This document shows positions 23,204 through 31,652 of a stretch of DNA of 57,946 nt, piece by piece. Each line of letters opens with the position of its first letter. The first letter of the stretch is position 1. Origin of the DNA: an uncultured Negativibacillus sp. (GTDB lineage Bacteria; Bacillota; Clostridia; Oscillospirales; Ruminococcaceae); assembly GCF_944388365.1 (NCBI RefSeq), contig NZ_CALXIN010000006.1, forward strand, positions 1-57,946. The letters are read 5' to 3'. A program made the position numbers and the translations under genes. Under the pieces are notes generated by a model. The model searched no databases. It worked only from the letters and a program-made list of their open reading frames with translations, and was not told where the DNA came from.

Positions 23204-23312
23204 AGACACATTTTCTTTGCTGCTTTGGCGCACCTTGACCCAAAGCAGACCGAACGTACCTGTTCGGTATCAACAATACTTTCGAATCGAAGGCTGTAAA
23301 AACATTCCCATC
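23188..23312 (-). promoter_or_regulatory. Antiterminator pairing between leader ORF and terminator arm
   Basis: Minus-strand RNA 23312-23298 (GATGGGAATGTTTTT, codons 15-20 of the leader ORF) can pair continuously with 23202-23188 (AAAAGCATTCCTGTC). That gives 15 bp, including three G-U pairs. The second segment is the left arm of the terminator, so the two structures exclude each other. Two local hairpins, 23268-23249 (ACCGAAC/GTTCGGT) and 23248-23220 (CTGCTTTGG/CCAAAGCAG), fill the loop. Confidence 0.7.
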
Positions 23313-23356
23313 TTCTTTTGTTGATCCTTGCGGTTCATACCCATCTGATTAGTCAT
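23270..23356 (-). CDS. 28-residue leader peptide of ABC exporter operon
   Basis: A short ORF of 28 codons plus TGA, beginning MTNQMGMNRKDQQKK and ending QPSIRKYC. It has an excellent ribosome site (AAGGAGG, 6 bases before ATG) and a near-consensus promoter. The peptide is basic with five Met and a C-terminal Cys; no signal peptide or known motif is seen. Its position before a terminator and a heterodimeric exporter, and the overlap of codons 15-20 with an antiterminator arm, point to a regulatory leader peptide. The analogy is B. subtilis bmrB before bmrCD, although I see no resemblance in sequence. A free-standing small protein or exported peptide is the alternative. Confidence 0.75.
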   Translation of the reverse strand: MTNQMGMNRKDQQKKMGMFLQPSIRKYC

Positions 23357-23404
23357 ATTCTTATCCTCCTTCGTCGATCGTTTTCGGCTTCTAAAGCCGC
23401 TATC

Positions 23405-23434
23405 AGTATACTCCATCCACAGACAGATTGTCAA
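23405..23434 (-). promoter_or_regulatory. Strong promoter of leader peptide/ABC exporter
   Basis: On minus, TTGACA (23429-23434), 18 bases, TATACT (23405-23410). The short 5' leader includes CGGCTT/AAGCCG, a small hairpin just before the ribosome site. Confidence 0.8.
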
Positions 23435-23522
23435 GGCATTTTCATCAAAAACAACAAAATTTTTTCCTCATCATCACTTTAATTTCATCATATAGCACCT
23501 TCTGTGGATTTCATCGTCATTT

Positions 23523-23798
23523 TTATGGCTTGCGAATAAAAATGGCTTCCGCTTTTGCATCTCCCTGCACAGGCGTTTCGATGCGGTACAGTCCCAGCGG
23601 CACGGTCTGCTCCTTTGCAAACGCACAGTAGGCCTGTTCATCCATCCCTTCAAAGCGAATTGCCAGCCCGCAGCTGGTGGAAATCGCACGAGGTGTCGGC
23701 ATGATGCGGATTTCAAACTGCTCCCTTGCCTTCTTTTCGGTCTGCATGGTATCGGTCGTATTATAAAAGGACATCGCATAGTAGACGTTTTGTTCCAT
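23523..23798 (-). CDS. DUF3343 family protein (putative Se/S carrier-like)
   Basis: A 91-residue protein of the DUF3343 (putative Se/S carrier) family. The diagnostic block is FEIRIMPTPRAISTSCGLAIRFE with its conserved Cys, which resembles the TPR.IS.SCG motif of the family. DUF3343 genes often lie beside sulfur or selenium transfer genes, but here the neighbours are glgP upstream and the ABC leader downstream, so context gives no help. The ATG at 23798 follows GGGAGAG; the frame is open much further upstream, but that part is only the complement of glgP coding sequence. Confidence 0.85.
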   Translation of the reverse strand: MEQNVYYAMSFYNTTDTMQTEKKAREQFEIRIMPTPRAISTSCGLAIRFEGMDEQAYCAFAKEQTVPLGLYRIETPVQGDAKAEAIFIRKP

Positions 23799-23842
23799 CG
23801 TTTTCTCTCCCAACAATTCAAAAGGTTTTTTTAGTCCAGTCC

Positions 23843-23872
23843 ATTGTGTCACAGGAACTTTGCAGCCGTCAA
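23843..23872 (-). promoter_or_regulatory. Candidate promoter of DUF3343 gene
   Basis: On minus, TTGACG (23867-23872), 18 bases, CACAAT (23843-23848), just after the glgP terminator. Confidence 0.4.
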
Positions 23873-23890
23873 ATTGTTTTTTGCGATAAG

Positions 23891-23931
23891 AAGCGAGGAG
23901 CAAATAGATAAAATCTATTTGCTCCTCGCTT
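23891..23931 (-). terminator. Terminator of malQ-glgP operon
   Basis: A 19-bp stem with arms AAGCGAGGAGCAAATAGAT and its complement around a 3-base loop, 4 bases past the glgP stop. U content after it is modest. Confidence 0.75.
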
Positions 23932-23934
23932 TCT

Positions 23935-26196
23935 TTACAGTTTCCAGATGTCGTGGTTGTATTGTGCGATGGTGCGGTCGGAGGAAAAATATCCTGCGCC
24001 TGCAATGTTGTAGAGCATCTTTTTGCTCCAGGCGGTGCGGTCCTCATAGTCACTGAGCATCCGCTCCTTGACTTTGATGTAGTCCTTGAGATCCAGCAAA
24101 GTCTTGAACCAGTGCTTGCCCACGATCTCTTTGTACAGGCGGCACAGCGGCAGCACGTCACCGATGCGCAGCAGCTTTTTGTCGATGATAAAATCGACCA
24201 GCTTTTCGATCTCGGGATTGCTGTCGTACAGTTTTCCTGCGTGATAGCTCTTTTGTGCATACAGCTTGATGACCTCATCGCTGGATGCACCGAAGATGTA
24301 GATATTCTGCTCACCCACCAGGTCGTGAATCTCGACGTTTGCGCCGTCCATCGTTCCCAGCGTGACTGCGCCGTTGAGCATCAGTTTCATGTTGCCGGTA
24401 CCGCTTGCCTCCTTGGATGCAAGCGAAATCTGCTCGGAGATGTCGCAGGCGGGAATCAGCTTTTCGGCGTAGCTGACGTTGTAGTTCTCCACCATCACAA
24501 TCTTGAGATACGGGTCAACCTCTGGGTCGGAGGCAAACAGCTGCTGCAAACACAGGATCAGATGGATGATGTCCTTGGCGATGGTGTAGGCCGGCGCAGC
24601 CTTGGCGCCGAAAATCATGGTGATGGGGCGCTTTGGCAGAATGCCCTGCTTGATCTGGAAATACTTCCAGATGGCGTACAGCGCGTTCATCTGCTGGCGT
24701 TTATACTCGTGCAGGCGCTTGATCTGGATATCATAGACCGAATCAGGGTCGATGCGGACTCCCTCCCGCTGCAAAATCTCCTGTGCAAGTGCCGCCTTGT
24801 TTTGATGTTTGAGTTCCAGCAGCGTTTGCAGCACCGCTGGGTCATCGGCAAAAGCAGAAAGTTTTTTTAGCTGCATGGCGTCCTTCTTAAAGCCGTCGCC
24901 AATCAGCGAGCTGATATAATCGTTGAGCTTCGGATTGCACAGCATCAGCCAGCGGCGGAAGGTGATGCCGTTGGTTTCGTTGTGGAACCGCTCAGGATAG
25001 AGATGATAGAACGGTGCAAGCTCGCTCTCCTTGAGGATGTCGGTGTGCAGCTTTGCCACACCGTTGACCGAAAATCCATAGTGGATGTCGATGTGTGCCA
25101 TGTGTACCTGTTCCCGCTCGTCGATGATGGCGACCGCAGGATCAGAAAAAGCGGCTTTGACCCGCTTATCCAGATGTTCGATAATTGGGATGAGCTGCGG
25201 CACCACCTGCTCCAGATAGGCAAGCGGCCAGGTTTCCAGCGCTTCGGCGAGGATGGTGTGATTAGTATAGGCACAGGTCTTGGAAACGATGCGCACCGCA
25301 TCGTCCAATCCAATTCCCGACTCAACCAGCAGGCGAATAAGCTCTGGAATAATCATGGTCGGATGGGTGTCGTTAATCTGGATGACCGCTGCTTCTGCCA
25401 GCTGGTCGAGCGAATAGCCGCGGCGCAGGGTATCCTGCAAAATCTGCTGGGCGGCGGCGCTGACCAGAAAATACTGCTGATAGATGCGCAGCAGCCGTCC
25501 CTGCTCGTCGCTGTCGTCGGGATAGAGAAACAGCGTCAGATTGTGGCGGATGTCCTTTTTGTCAAACGAGATGCCCTCGCTGACCAGTTCCTCGTCCACC
25601 TGCTCCAGGTCGAACAGTCGCAGCGGAATGACATGGTCGGCGCCGTAGCCGGTGACATCCAGCTCAAACATTCTGGCCTTGACCTGTGTCTCCCCAAAGT
25701 TGACCGGAAAGACGGTGTCGGTTTTGCGCAGCCAGCCTTCCTTTTCCAGCCAATGGTCAGGATACTCATGCTGGCTGTTATGTTCAAATTTCTGCCGGAA
25801 CAAACCGAAGTGGTAGCAAAGTCCAATGCCTTCTCCATTTAGATTTAGAGTAGCAATCGAATCGAGGAAGCAGGCGGCAAGCCGTCCCAGGCCGCCGTTG
25901 CCCAGTGCCGGCTCCGGCTCGACCTCCTCGAGGGCGGCAAGGCTTCTGCCGTGCGCTGCAAGCAGCTGATTTGCCTGTTCATACAATCCCAGATTGAGCA
26001 GATTGTTGCTCAGCAGCCGCCCAATCAAAAACTCGGCGGACAGGTAGTATACCTTGCGTCCCTTGTCGTCCTTCTTTACAAGGCGGGCAGTCTGCTCCTT
26101 GACAAACGAGAGCATCGCCGCATACAGCTGCTCATCGGTGCAGTCGTCCAGTGTGGTTTTCTGTTTTGCCAAATATTCTGTCAGATAGTGTTCCAT
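23935..26196 (-). CDS. glgP: Glycogen/starch alpha-glucan phosphorylase
   Basis: GlgP releases glucose-1-phosphate from alpha-1,4-glucans using phosphate and pyridoxal phosphate (GT35). The 753 residues include [21 protein letters not shown]-like sequence ([19 protein letters not shown]), the PLP-lysine region [28 protein letters not shown], and [13 protein letters not shown]. It is shorter than the E. coli enzyme (about 815 residues), as usual for the clostridial branch. It starts 6 bases after malQ, with AAAGGAGG inside the last malQ codons. The operon pair shortens and re-joins maltodextrins and storage glycogen to feed glycolysis. Confidence 0.95.
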   Translation of the reverse strand: MEHYLTEYLAKQKTTLDDCTDEQLYAAMLSFVKEQTARLVKKDDKGRKVYYLSAEFLIGRLLSNNLLNLGLYEQANQLLAAHGRSLAALEEVEPEPALGNGGLGRLAACFLDSIATLNLNGEGIGLCYHFGLFRQKFEHNSQHEYPDHWLEKEGWLRKTDTVFPVNFGETQVKARMFELDVTGYGADHVIPLRLFDLEQVDEELVSEGISFDKKDIRHNLTLFLYPDDSDEQGRLLRIYQQYFLVSAAAQQILQDTLRRGYSLDQLAEAAVIQINDTHPTMIIPELIRLLVESGIGLDDAVRIVSKTCAYTNHTILAEALETWPLAYLEQVVPQLIPIIEHLDKRVKAAFSDPAVAIIDEREQVHMAHIDIHYGFSVNGVAKLHTDILKESELAPFYHLYPERFHNETNGITFRRWLMLCNPKLNDYISSLIGDGFKKDAMQLKKLSAFADDPAVLQTLLELKHQNKAALAQEILQREGVRIDPDSVYDIQIKRLHEYKRQQMNALYAIWKYFQIKQGILPKRPITMIFGAKAAPAYTIAKDIIHLILCLQQLFASDPEVDPYLKIVMVENYNVSYAEKLIPACDISEQISLASKEASGTGNMKLMLNGAVTLGTMDGANVEIHDLVGEQNIYIFGASSDEVIKLYAQKSYHAGKLYDSNPEIEKLVDFIIDKKLLRIGDVLPLCRLYKEIVGKHWFKTLLDLKDYIKVKERMLSDYEDRTAWSKKMLYNIAGAGYFSSDRTIAQYNHDIWKL

Positions 26197-26202
26197 CTGT
26201 TG

Positions 26203-27759
26203 TCAGTCCTCCTTTGTTTGCTGCACCGCGCGCAGACCGCTGCGGTAATTGGGCAGTCTCCAGCTGGCCTGTGTGAGCCTGCGGATGCGCTCGGCGAGCT
26301 TTTTGTCTGCGGCGCCCTCACGCATCCTCCACTCCCAGTTGCCGCCCACAGTGGACGGCAGGTTCATCCGGCAGTCGGTTCCCAGATTGAGAAAATCCTG
26401 CATCGGCGCAATCGCCAGCTCACAGGGACTGGTCCATGCAGCGCGAATCATGCCCCAGGCAAACTGCTTTTTATGCGATACACCAAGATAAGCGGCAGCA
26501 GCTTCCCGTTCCTGCTTGCCTGCGGTGTGTGCCCATCCACGGGTGGTATCGTTGTCGTGGGTGCCGGTGTAAATCACCGCTCGTTTTGGACAGTTGTGCG
26601 GCAGATAACCGCTCTCCTCCTCAGGAGAAAAGGCAAACTGCAGCACCTTCATCCCAGGGAAGCCGCACCGGTCGCGCAGCTGTTCGACGTCCTCGGTGAT
26701 AAAGCCGAGGTCTTCGGCGATCAGCGATACCTTTGGAAGCTGACGGCGCACCGCAGAAAACAGCTTCATGCCAGGTCCCTTTTCCCACACGCCATCCACC
26801 GCTGTTTCGGCTTTTGCGTCGATGGCGTAGTAGCCGGCAAAGCCGCGGAAGTGGTCGATGCGGGTGAGGTCAAACAGCCGGCTCATCGCCGCAATGCGTG
26901 AAATCCACCATGCAAATCCTTCCTGCTCCATCACATCCCAGCGGTAGAGCGGATTGCCCCAGAGCTGACCGGTCTTGGAAAAATAGTCGGGCGGACATCC
27001 CGCTACCCGCAGCGGGCGGCAGTCGGCATCATATTCAAACAGGCGGGTATTTGCCCAGGTATCGCTGCTGTCAGGTGCAACATAGATGGGAATATCCCCG
27101 ATGAGCTTGACACCCTTACAGTGGCAATAGCTGCGAAAACGCTCCCACTGGTCATAGAACAAAAACTGGACAAAACGGTGGTAGTCGATTTCCTCTTTGA
27201 GCAGCGTGCGATAGGACTGCATCGCCTGTGGACGGCGCAAACGGATGTCCTCCTCCCACTGCTGCCAGGGCTTCTGACCCTGCTGTTCTTTGACCGCAAG
27301 ATAGAGTGCATAGTCATCCAACCACCATGCCTCCTTGTCAAAAAACTGCTCTGCACGCGCCCAGAGACCGCTGTCCTGTCTGGCACGCTGGAAAGCAAGA
27401 TGCAGCAGCGCTGTTTTCTGCTCCCTCACTCTGTCAAAATCCACCCGCTCGGTCTGCGGTCTTCCCTTTTTATCAAGCGCCGCCCAGCTTCTCTGTTCAC
27501 ATTCTTCGCACGTCAGCAGGCCCTGACCGATCAGCTCCTCCAGGTCGATGAGCAGAGGATTTCCCGCAAAGGTCGAATCGCTCTGATAGGGTGAATTGCC
27601 ATAGCCGGTCGGCCCGATGGGCAGAATCTGCCACCAGCTTAAACCAGCCCTGTGGCAAAAATCCGCAAACCGTCTGGCACTGGCTCCCAGAGTACCGATG
27701 CCGTATCGTCCTGGCAGGCTTGTGATATGCATTAAAACACCGCTGCTTCGCTTCATCAT
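26203..27759 (-). CDS. malQ: 4-alpha-glucanotransferase (amylomaltase)
   Basis: MalQ (GH77) transfers alpha-1,4-glucan segments between maltodextrins and releases glucose. The 518-residue protein is of the compact type: it starts RSSGVLMHITSLPGRYGIGTLG and has GNSPYQSDSTFAGNPLLIDL. The catalytic residues are Asp in FDLTRIDHFRGF, Glu in LIAEDLGFI and Asp in GTHDNDTTRGW. Translation starts at ATG 27759 or the adjacent ATG 27756, behind AAAGGGGAG. First gene of malQ-glgP. An inverted repeat at 27793-27820 lies 34 bases upstream and may be an operator. Confidence 0.95.
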   Translation of the reverse strand: MMKRSSGVLMHITSLPGRYGIGTLGASARRFADFCHRAGLSWWQILPIGPTGYGNSPYQSDSTFAGNPLLIDLEELIGQGLLTCEECEQRSWAALDKKGRPQTERVDFDRVREQKTALLHLAFQRARQDSGLWARAEQFFDKEAWWLDDYALYLAVKEQQGQKPWQQWEEDIRLRRPQAMQSYRTLLKEEIDYHRFVQFLFYDQWERFRSYCHCKGVKLIGDIPIYVAPDSSDTWANTRLFEYDADCRPLRVAGCPPDYFSKTGQLWGNPLYRWDVMEQEGFAWWISRIAAMSRLFDLTRIDHFRGFAGYYAIDAKAETAVDGVWEKGPGMKLFSAVRRQLPKVSLIAEDLGFITEDVEQLRDRCGFPGMKVLQFAFSPEEESGYLPHNCPKRAVIYTGTHDNDTTRGWAHTAGKQEREAAAAYLGVSHKKQFAWGMIRAAWTSPCELAIAPMQDFLNLGTDCRMNLPSTVGGNWEWRMREGAADKKLAERIRRLTQASWRLPNYRSGLRAVQQTKED

Positions 27760-28148
27760 GTTCTCCCCTTTACCGGTGATGTTCTATTTTTGGCAGAACC
27801 GACTTTCGCCTTGGTTCTGCTGGTAAATATCGGTATTTTCTGTTTTATTTTACCGCAAAACCGCTGCTTTGTATAGAACAGCTCCGCTGCATTTTATCCC
27901 TCTCCAACAGACAAATTGGACGCCGGAACAAGTTTCTGTCCTTTTCCGGTCGCATCCGTAAGAAAATATCACCAATCCATCTTGGTTTTTCTGAACGATT
28001 TACCAAAAATTTTAAAAACTTTCTTTTTGCTGCAACAAATTCCTGCTCTTTCCTCCACTTTAAAGGCAGAAAGGAGAAACACTGCAACATCAAACCACTT
28101 TTCTTATAAAATCATTCCGGCATCTGCCACCAGAAAGGAGCATGAACT
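27760..28148. other. Divergent intergenic region malQ / DUF4349 lipoprotein
   Basis: A 389-base gap between divergent genes. It contains the inverted repeat GCAGAACC (27793-27800) / GGTTCTGC (27813-27820) near malQ, and AAAGGAG before the lipoprotein ATG. I found no convincing -35/-10 pair and no small ORF with a good ribosome site. Confidence 0.5.
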
Positions 28149-29174
28149 ATGAAGAAAAATCATCGGATGCGACAGATCCTCTGCATTCTGACCACCATCG
28201 CTGTTGCATGGAGCTTTGCAGCCTGCGGCGCAAGCAGCGGCGGCAGCAAAACCGAAAGCATGATGCAAAACTCCGCTTCCTACGCTTACGACGCCGCCTA
28301 CGAGGAAGAAACCGGAGTCACCGAAGAAGCCATGTCAGCGGATACAACCTCCACTGCTGGAGAAAACGGCGCCCTGAGCAGCATCAGCCAGACCCAAATG
28401 CCGGAAGATCTCAACCTCAAGCTGATCTGGACGGCAAACGTCTCGATGGAAACGCTCGAATTTGACCAGAGCATCCAGGACATCAACGCGCTGGTCAGCG
28501 AACTTGGCGGCTTTGTGGAGTCCTCCTCCACCTCGGGCGGCTCGGACAGCCGCGGCAACTACATCAACAAGTATGCTTACTTCACCCTTCGGATTCCTTC
28601 CGAAAAGCTGGACGGCTTTATAGGACAGCTCAACGACTGCGGAACCATCACCAGTCAGGATCTCTCCAGCAAAAACATCTCGCTGCAATATGCCGACACC
28701 GAAGCGCGCAAAAAAGCGCTGGAAACCGAATACGACCGACTGCTTGAACTGATGGCACAGGCCGAAAGCATCGACGCGGTGGTTACCATCGAGTCGCGCC
28801 TGTCCGAGGTTCGTCTGCAGCTGGATTCTCTCTCCTCCCAGCTGCGCACCTATGACAATCTGGTCGATTATTCCACCGTCTATCTGAACATCCAGGAAGT
28901 ACGCAACATCACCGGCACCAATGCCGTCACCATCGGCGAACGCATCAGCAACGGCTTCTCGGAGACGCTGTACAACCTCCAGGTATTCTTTGAAGACCTG
29001 ATCGTCTTTGTCGTTGTCAACATTCCGATCTTCCTCATCATTGCTGTTGTCGTTATCATCGCACTGCTCGTCCTGCGTGCCCTTCGCCGCAGTGCACGCA
29101 AAAAGGAAGCTGCGAAATCGCTGCCGGACATCAATCCATCCGAACAGAAAACGGAGGACAAACAGAACGATTGA
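28149..29174 (+). CDS. DUF4349 domain lipoprotein
   Basis: A 341-residue lipoprotein: signal peptide with lipobox SFAAC (Cys about residue 26), an acidic Ser/Ala/Thr linker, then a DUF4349 domain. That domain comprises LIWTANVSMETLEFDQSIQDINALVSELGGFVESS, YFTLRIPSEKLDGFIGQL and YADTEARKKALETEYDRLLELM, the last part being a coiled coil. A membrane helix (VVNIPIFLIIAVVVIIALLVL) and a basic tail end the protein. It is therefore anchored at both ends, like other DUF4349 proteins, whose role is unknown. AAAGGAG lies 8 bases before the ATG. Confidence 0.88.
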   Translation: MKKNHRMRQILCILTTIAVAWSFAACGASSGGSKTESMMQNSASYAYDAAYEEETGVTEEAMSADTTSTAGENGALSSISQTQMPEDLNLKLIWTANVSMETLEFDQSIQDINALVSELGGFVESSSTSGGSDSRGNYINKYAYFTLRIPSEKLDGFIGQLNDCGTITSQDLSSKNISLQYADTEARKKALETEYDRLLELMAQAESIDAVVTIESRLSEVRLQLDSLSSQLRTYDNLVDYSTVYLNIQEVRNITGTNAVTIGERISNGFSETLYNLQVFFEDLIVFVVVNIPIFLIIAVVVIIALLVLRALRRSARKKEAAKSLPDINPSEQKTEDKQND

Positions 29175-29215
29175 TTTGTTCTGACAATCATTTCCATCTC
29201 TGACAATATTGGTTT

Positions 29216-29250
29216 ATTCAGGGGACCGGAAAGCTTCCGGTCCCCTGAAT
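29216..29250 (+). terminator. Hairpin after DUF4349 gene
   Basis: A perfect 16-bp stem (29216-29231 with 29235-29250) and a 3-base loop. The U run after it is weak. Confidence 0.65.
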
Positions 29251-29274
29251 CTGGTCATTTCAATTGAATTTCAT

Positions 29275-29303
29275 TTGCAAACGCAGTCAAAACATGGTAC
29301 ACT
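29275..29303 (+). promoter_or_regulatory. Promoter of mscS gene
   Basis: TTGCAA (29275-29280), 17 bases, TACACT (29298-29303). Confidence 0.6.
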
Positions 29304-29370
29304 CATTAAATAATGGTCGAGCTTGTCTGTGTCATTCTTCGGCCAACATTACCGAAAGGACGTGATATGT

Positions 29371-30465
29371 TTGTTTATCAATCTGTTCTCTGACATCATC
29401 GCCAGCAATCTCTGGTTGTTCCGACTTCTCGCTTCTATCGCCATCTTTCTGGCTTTCTGGTGCTTCAAGGCCCTGATTACCAAACTGGTGGTCAAGGGTT
29501 TGGACAAAGTTCTCAACCGCAAACGTCAGATCGCTGACCATGCCACCCTGACCTTCGTCCTTACACCACTCAAAACGCTGCTTGCTGCCAGCGGTATCTA
29601 TCTGGCGCTGATCAATCTGGATCTTGGCAACGGATTCGACAGCTTCTGGCTGAAGGCTTACCGCATCAGCTTTATCATTGTGATCACCTGGATTCTGCTC
29701 CGTCTGTGCGAATGCACCTCGGACAGTCTGTTCCATTTTAACCGGAAGCTGGACGAACAGCTGGATGTCAGCCTCGACAAAACCATCATCACTCTGCTCA
29801 AAAAGATCGTCAAGGTGCTTATCCTGATCGTAGCAGGAATTGCTGTGCTGAGTGAAACCGGCATCAATGTCACCACCGTCATCACCGGTATCGGACTCGG
29901 CGGTCTGACCTTCGCGCTGGCTGCACAGGACACCGCACAGAATCTGTTCGGCGGTCTGGTCATCCTGTTCGACAAGCCATTCTCGGTGGACGATTGGATC
30001 TCCACCTCCTCGATCGAAGGTGTGGTGGAGGACATCAACCTGCGCTCCACCCGTATCCGCACCTTCCCTAACTCGCTGGTCATCGTTCCAAACTCCAGCT
30101 TAGTTTCTTCTCCTATCACCAACTGGTCCAAGATGAACAAGCGCCGTGCCTCCTTCTCGATTGGTCTGACCTATGATACCCCGATGGAGAAGATGCAGAC
30201 CTGCGTTGCCCGCATCACCGAGATGGTCAACCAGAATCCAGAGGTTATTCCATCGGATACCGTTGTTCGTTTTGATACCTTTGCCGACAGCAGCCTGAAC
30301 ATCTCGCTGGTCTTTTTCACCCGTCCAACCGGTTATGCAGACTTCCAGCGCATCAAAGAGGCGGTCAACTACGGTATCATGCAGATTGTGGAGGAAGAGG
30401 GACTGAGCTTTGCCTTCCCAACCCGCACACTGTATGTAAATTCTTCCGAAGCTTCTCAAAATTAA
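29371..30465 (+). CDS. Small-conductance mechanosensitive channel (MscS family)
   Basis: A 364-residue MscS-type channel that releases osmolytes on hypo-osmotic shock. Four or five membrane helices are predicted. The pore-lining TM3 and following segment read VTTVITGIGLGGLTFALAAQDTAQNLFGGLVILFDKPFSVDDWI, the family hallmark, and the cytosolic beta domain has STRIRTFPNSLVIVPNSSLVSSPITNWS. The start is taken as TTG at 29371, in frame and 9 bases behind AAAGGA. An ATG just before it is out of frame, and a GTG at 29362 is too close to the ribosome site. Confidence 0.9.
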   Translation: MFINLFSDIIASNLWLFRLLASIAIFLAFWCFKALITKLVVKGLDKVLNRKRQIADHATLTFVLTPLKTLLAASGIYLALINLDLGNGFDSFWLKAYRISFIIVITWILLRLCECTSDSLFHFNRKLDEQLDVSLDKTIITLLKKIVKVLILIVAGIAVLSETGINVTTVITGIGLGGLTFALAAQDTAQNLFGGLVILFDKPFSVDDWISTSSIEGVVEDINLRSTRIRTFPNSLVIVPNSSLVSSPITNWSKMNKRRASFSIGLTYDTPMEKMQTCVARITEMVNQNPEVIPSDTVVRFDTFADSSLNISLVFFTRPTGYADFQRIKEAVNYGIMQIVEEEGLSFAFPTRTLYVNSSEASQN

Positions 30466-30488
30466 AACTTTACTTTTTAACCTCTTTT

Positions 30489-30522
30489 GGAGACAGAAAA
30501 ATTATTTTCTGTCTCCATTTCT
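30489..30522 (+). terminator. Terminator of mscS gene
   Basis: A perfect 12-bp stem, GGAGACAGAAAA with its complement, around ATTA is followed by a T-rich stretch. Confidence 0.85.
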
Positions 30523-30614
30523 ATTTTTACTTTACTTTTTTTGCAAAAATAAAAGTGTTTGTTTTACTTTCTGATATTTTTTTACAGAAAAATAGATTCT
30601 TTTTTAAAGAGCAC

Positions 30615-30643
30615 TTTACATTCTGATTTTTTTCCTGTACAAT
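30615..30643 (+). promoter_or_regulatory. Promoter of rpiR-type regulator gene
   Basis: TTTACA (30615-30620), 17 bases, TACAAT (30638-30643), about 100 bases before the ATG. Confidence 0.65.
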
Positions 30644-30742
30644 TTGTAGTATAAAATGATCGTTATCTGTTCCATATCCCTTGCTTTACCACAGGAACAG
30701 CTCCTCATTCAACATTATTCTACAAAGGACAGGACAAAAAGC

Positions 30743-31597
30743 ATGGACGTTATTCAAAGAATTCACAGCCTTTATCCCGAGATGACAAAAAAGCAGAAAA
30801 GCATTGCCGATTATCTCCTGGAGTTTCCTGAGGATATCTCCTATATCACCCTGGCACAGCTCAGCCGCGCCACCTCCTCGTCGGAGCTGACCCTGCTTCG
30901 CTTCTGCCAGAAGGTAGGCTATCCCAACTTCCTGGAGCTGAAAAATGCCTTTCGTGAGTACACACAGAACATGGTCAAGCTCCTCTCGTCGCCGCAGTAC
31001 TTTGTTCCCGACACCACCATCACCGATGCCGACGGAAAATCCGAGCTGCTGCGTCAGATCTGCCGCGAGGAAGCGGATGCCAGCCGAGAGTTTTTCTCCT
31101 CGCTGGACCTTCTTTCGATCATCTCGGCAGCAGAAGCTGTCCGCAAGGCAAAGCGCATCTTCATCTGCGCCCACGATATTTCCCATATTCTGGCGGAGTT
31201 TCTGCTGGCAAGGCTCAAGCTGCTCTACTTTGATGCTTACCTCATCGAGCTTGGCGACCTTAGCGACACCGAGGACAAGCTGGACAAGCTGACACCGGAC
31301 GATCTGGTCATCTTCATCGCCTTTCCAAAGTATTACTACCCGCTGAGCAGCATCGCCAAAAATGCCTTCTCCCATGGCTCGGTGATCCTGACCATCACCG
31401 ACAGCATCTCCTCTCCGACGGTGCAGTACAGCAAGCACATTCTGCTGTGCCATACCGCTACCCGCGTCTTTTATAACTCGCTCAATCTGCCAATGGCTCT
31501 GGCAAACCTGCTGCTGTCCTATCTGGTCATCGACCTGGGACCGGATTATCGCAGCCGCGATCTCAGCAATGCGCCTTCCTCTCCTTCTGCAAAGTAA
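30743..31597 (+). CDS. MurR/RpiR family transcriptional regulator
   Basis: A 284-residue regulator. The N-terminal HTH_6 domain reads MDVIQRIHSLYPEMTKKQKSIADYLLEFPEDISYITLAQLSRATSSS in pieces typical of RpiR proteins, with FCQKVGYPNFLELK ending it. A C-terminal SIS domain (about residues 120-260) would bind a phosphosugar: RKAKRIFICAHDISHILAEF and LTPDDLVIFIAFPKYY. It is slightly unusual that the sugar-binding S/T cluster is not the standard one. The ATG at 30743 follows AAAGGACAGGA. No sugar operon is adjacent; the NahK/nucleotidyltransferase or malQ-glgP genes would be natural targets, but this is a guess. Confidence 0.87.
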   Translation: MDVIQRIHSLYPEMTKKQKSIADYLLEFPEDISYITLAQLSRATSSSELTLLRFCQKVGYPNFLELKNAFREYTQNMVKLLSSPQYFVPDTTITDADGKSELLRQICREEADASREFFSSLDLLSIISAAEAVRKAKRIFICAHDISHILAEFLLARLKLLYFDAYLIELGDLSDTEDKLDKLTPDDLVIFIAFPKYYYPLSSIAKNAFSHGSVILTITDSISSPTVQYSKHILLCHTATRVFYNSLNLPMALANLLLSYLVIDLGPDYRSRDLSNAPSSPSAK

Positions 31598-31614
31598 ATA
31601 TCCGATAAAACAGC

Positions 31615-31646
31615 AACCGGCGCCTTCCGTTTGGAAGGCGCCGGTT
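31615..31646. terminator. Bidirectional terminator
   Basis: A perfect 14-bp stem, AACCGGCGCCTTCC with its complement, around GTTT lies between the convergent rpiR-type and femX genes. Confidence 0.85.
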
Positions 31647-31652
31647 TTGCAT

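Noticed and set aside
23799-24314. N-terminal extension of the DUF3343 frame into glgP
   Set aside because: The extension is the glgP coding sequence read in a different frame. A ribosome site supports a start at 23798.
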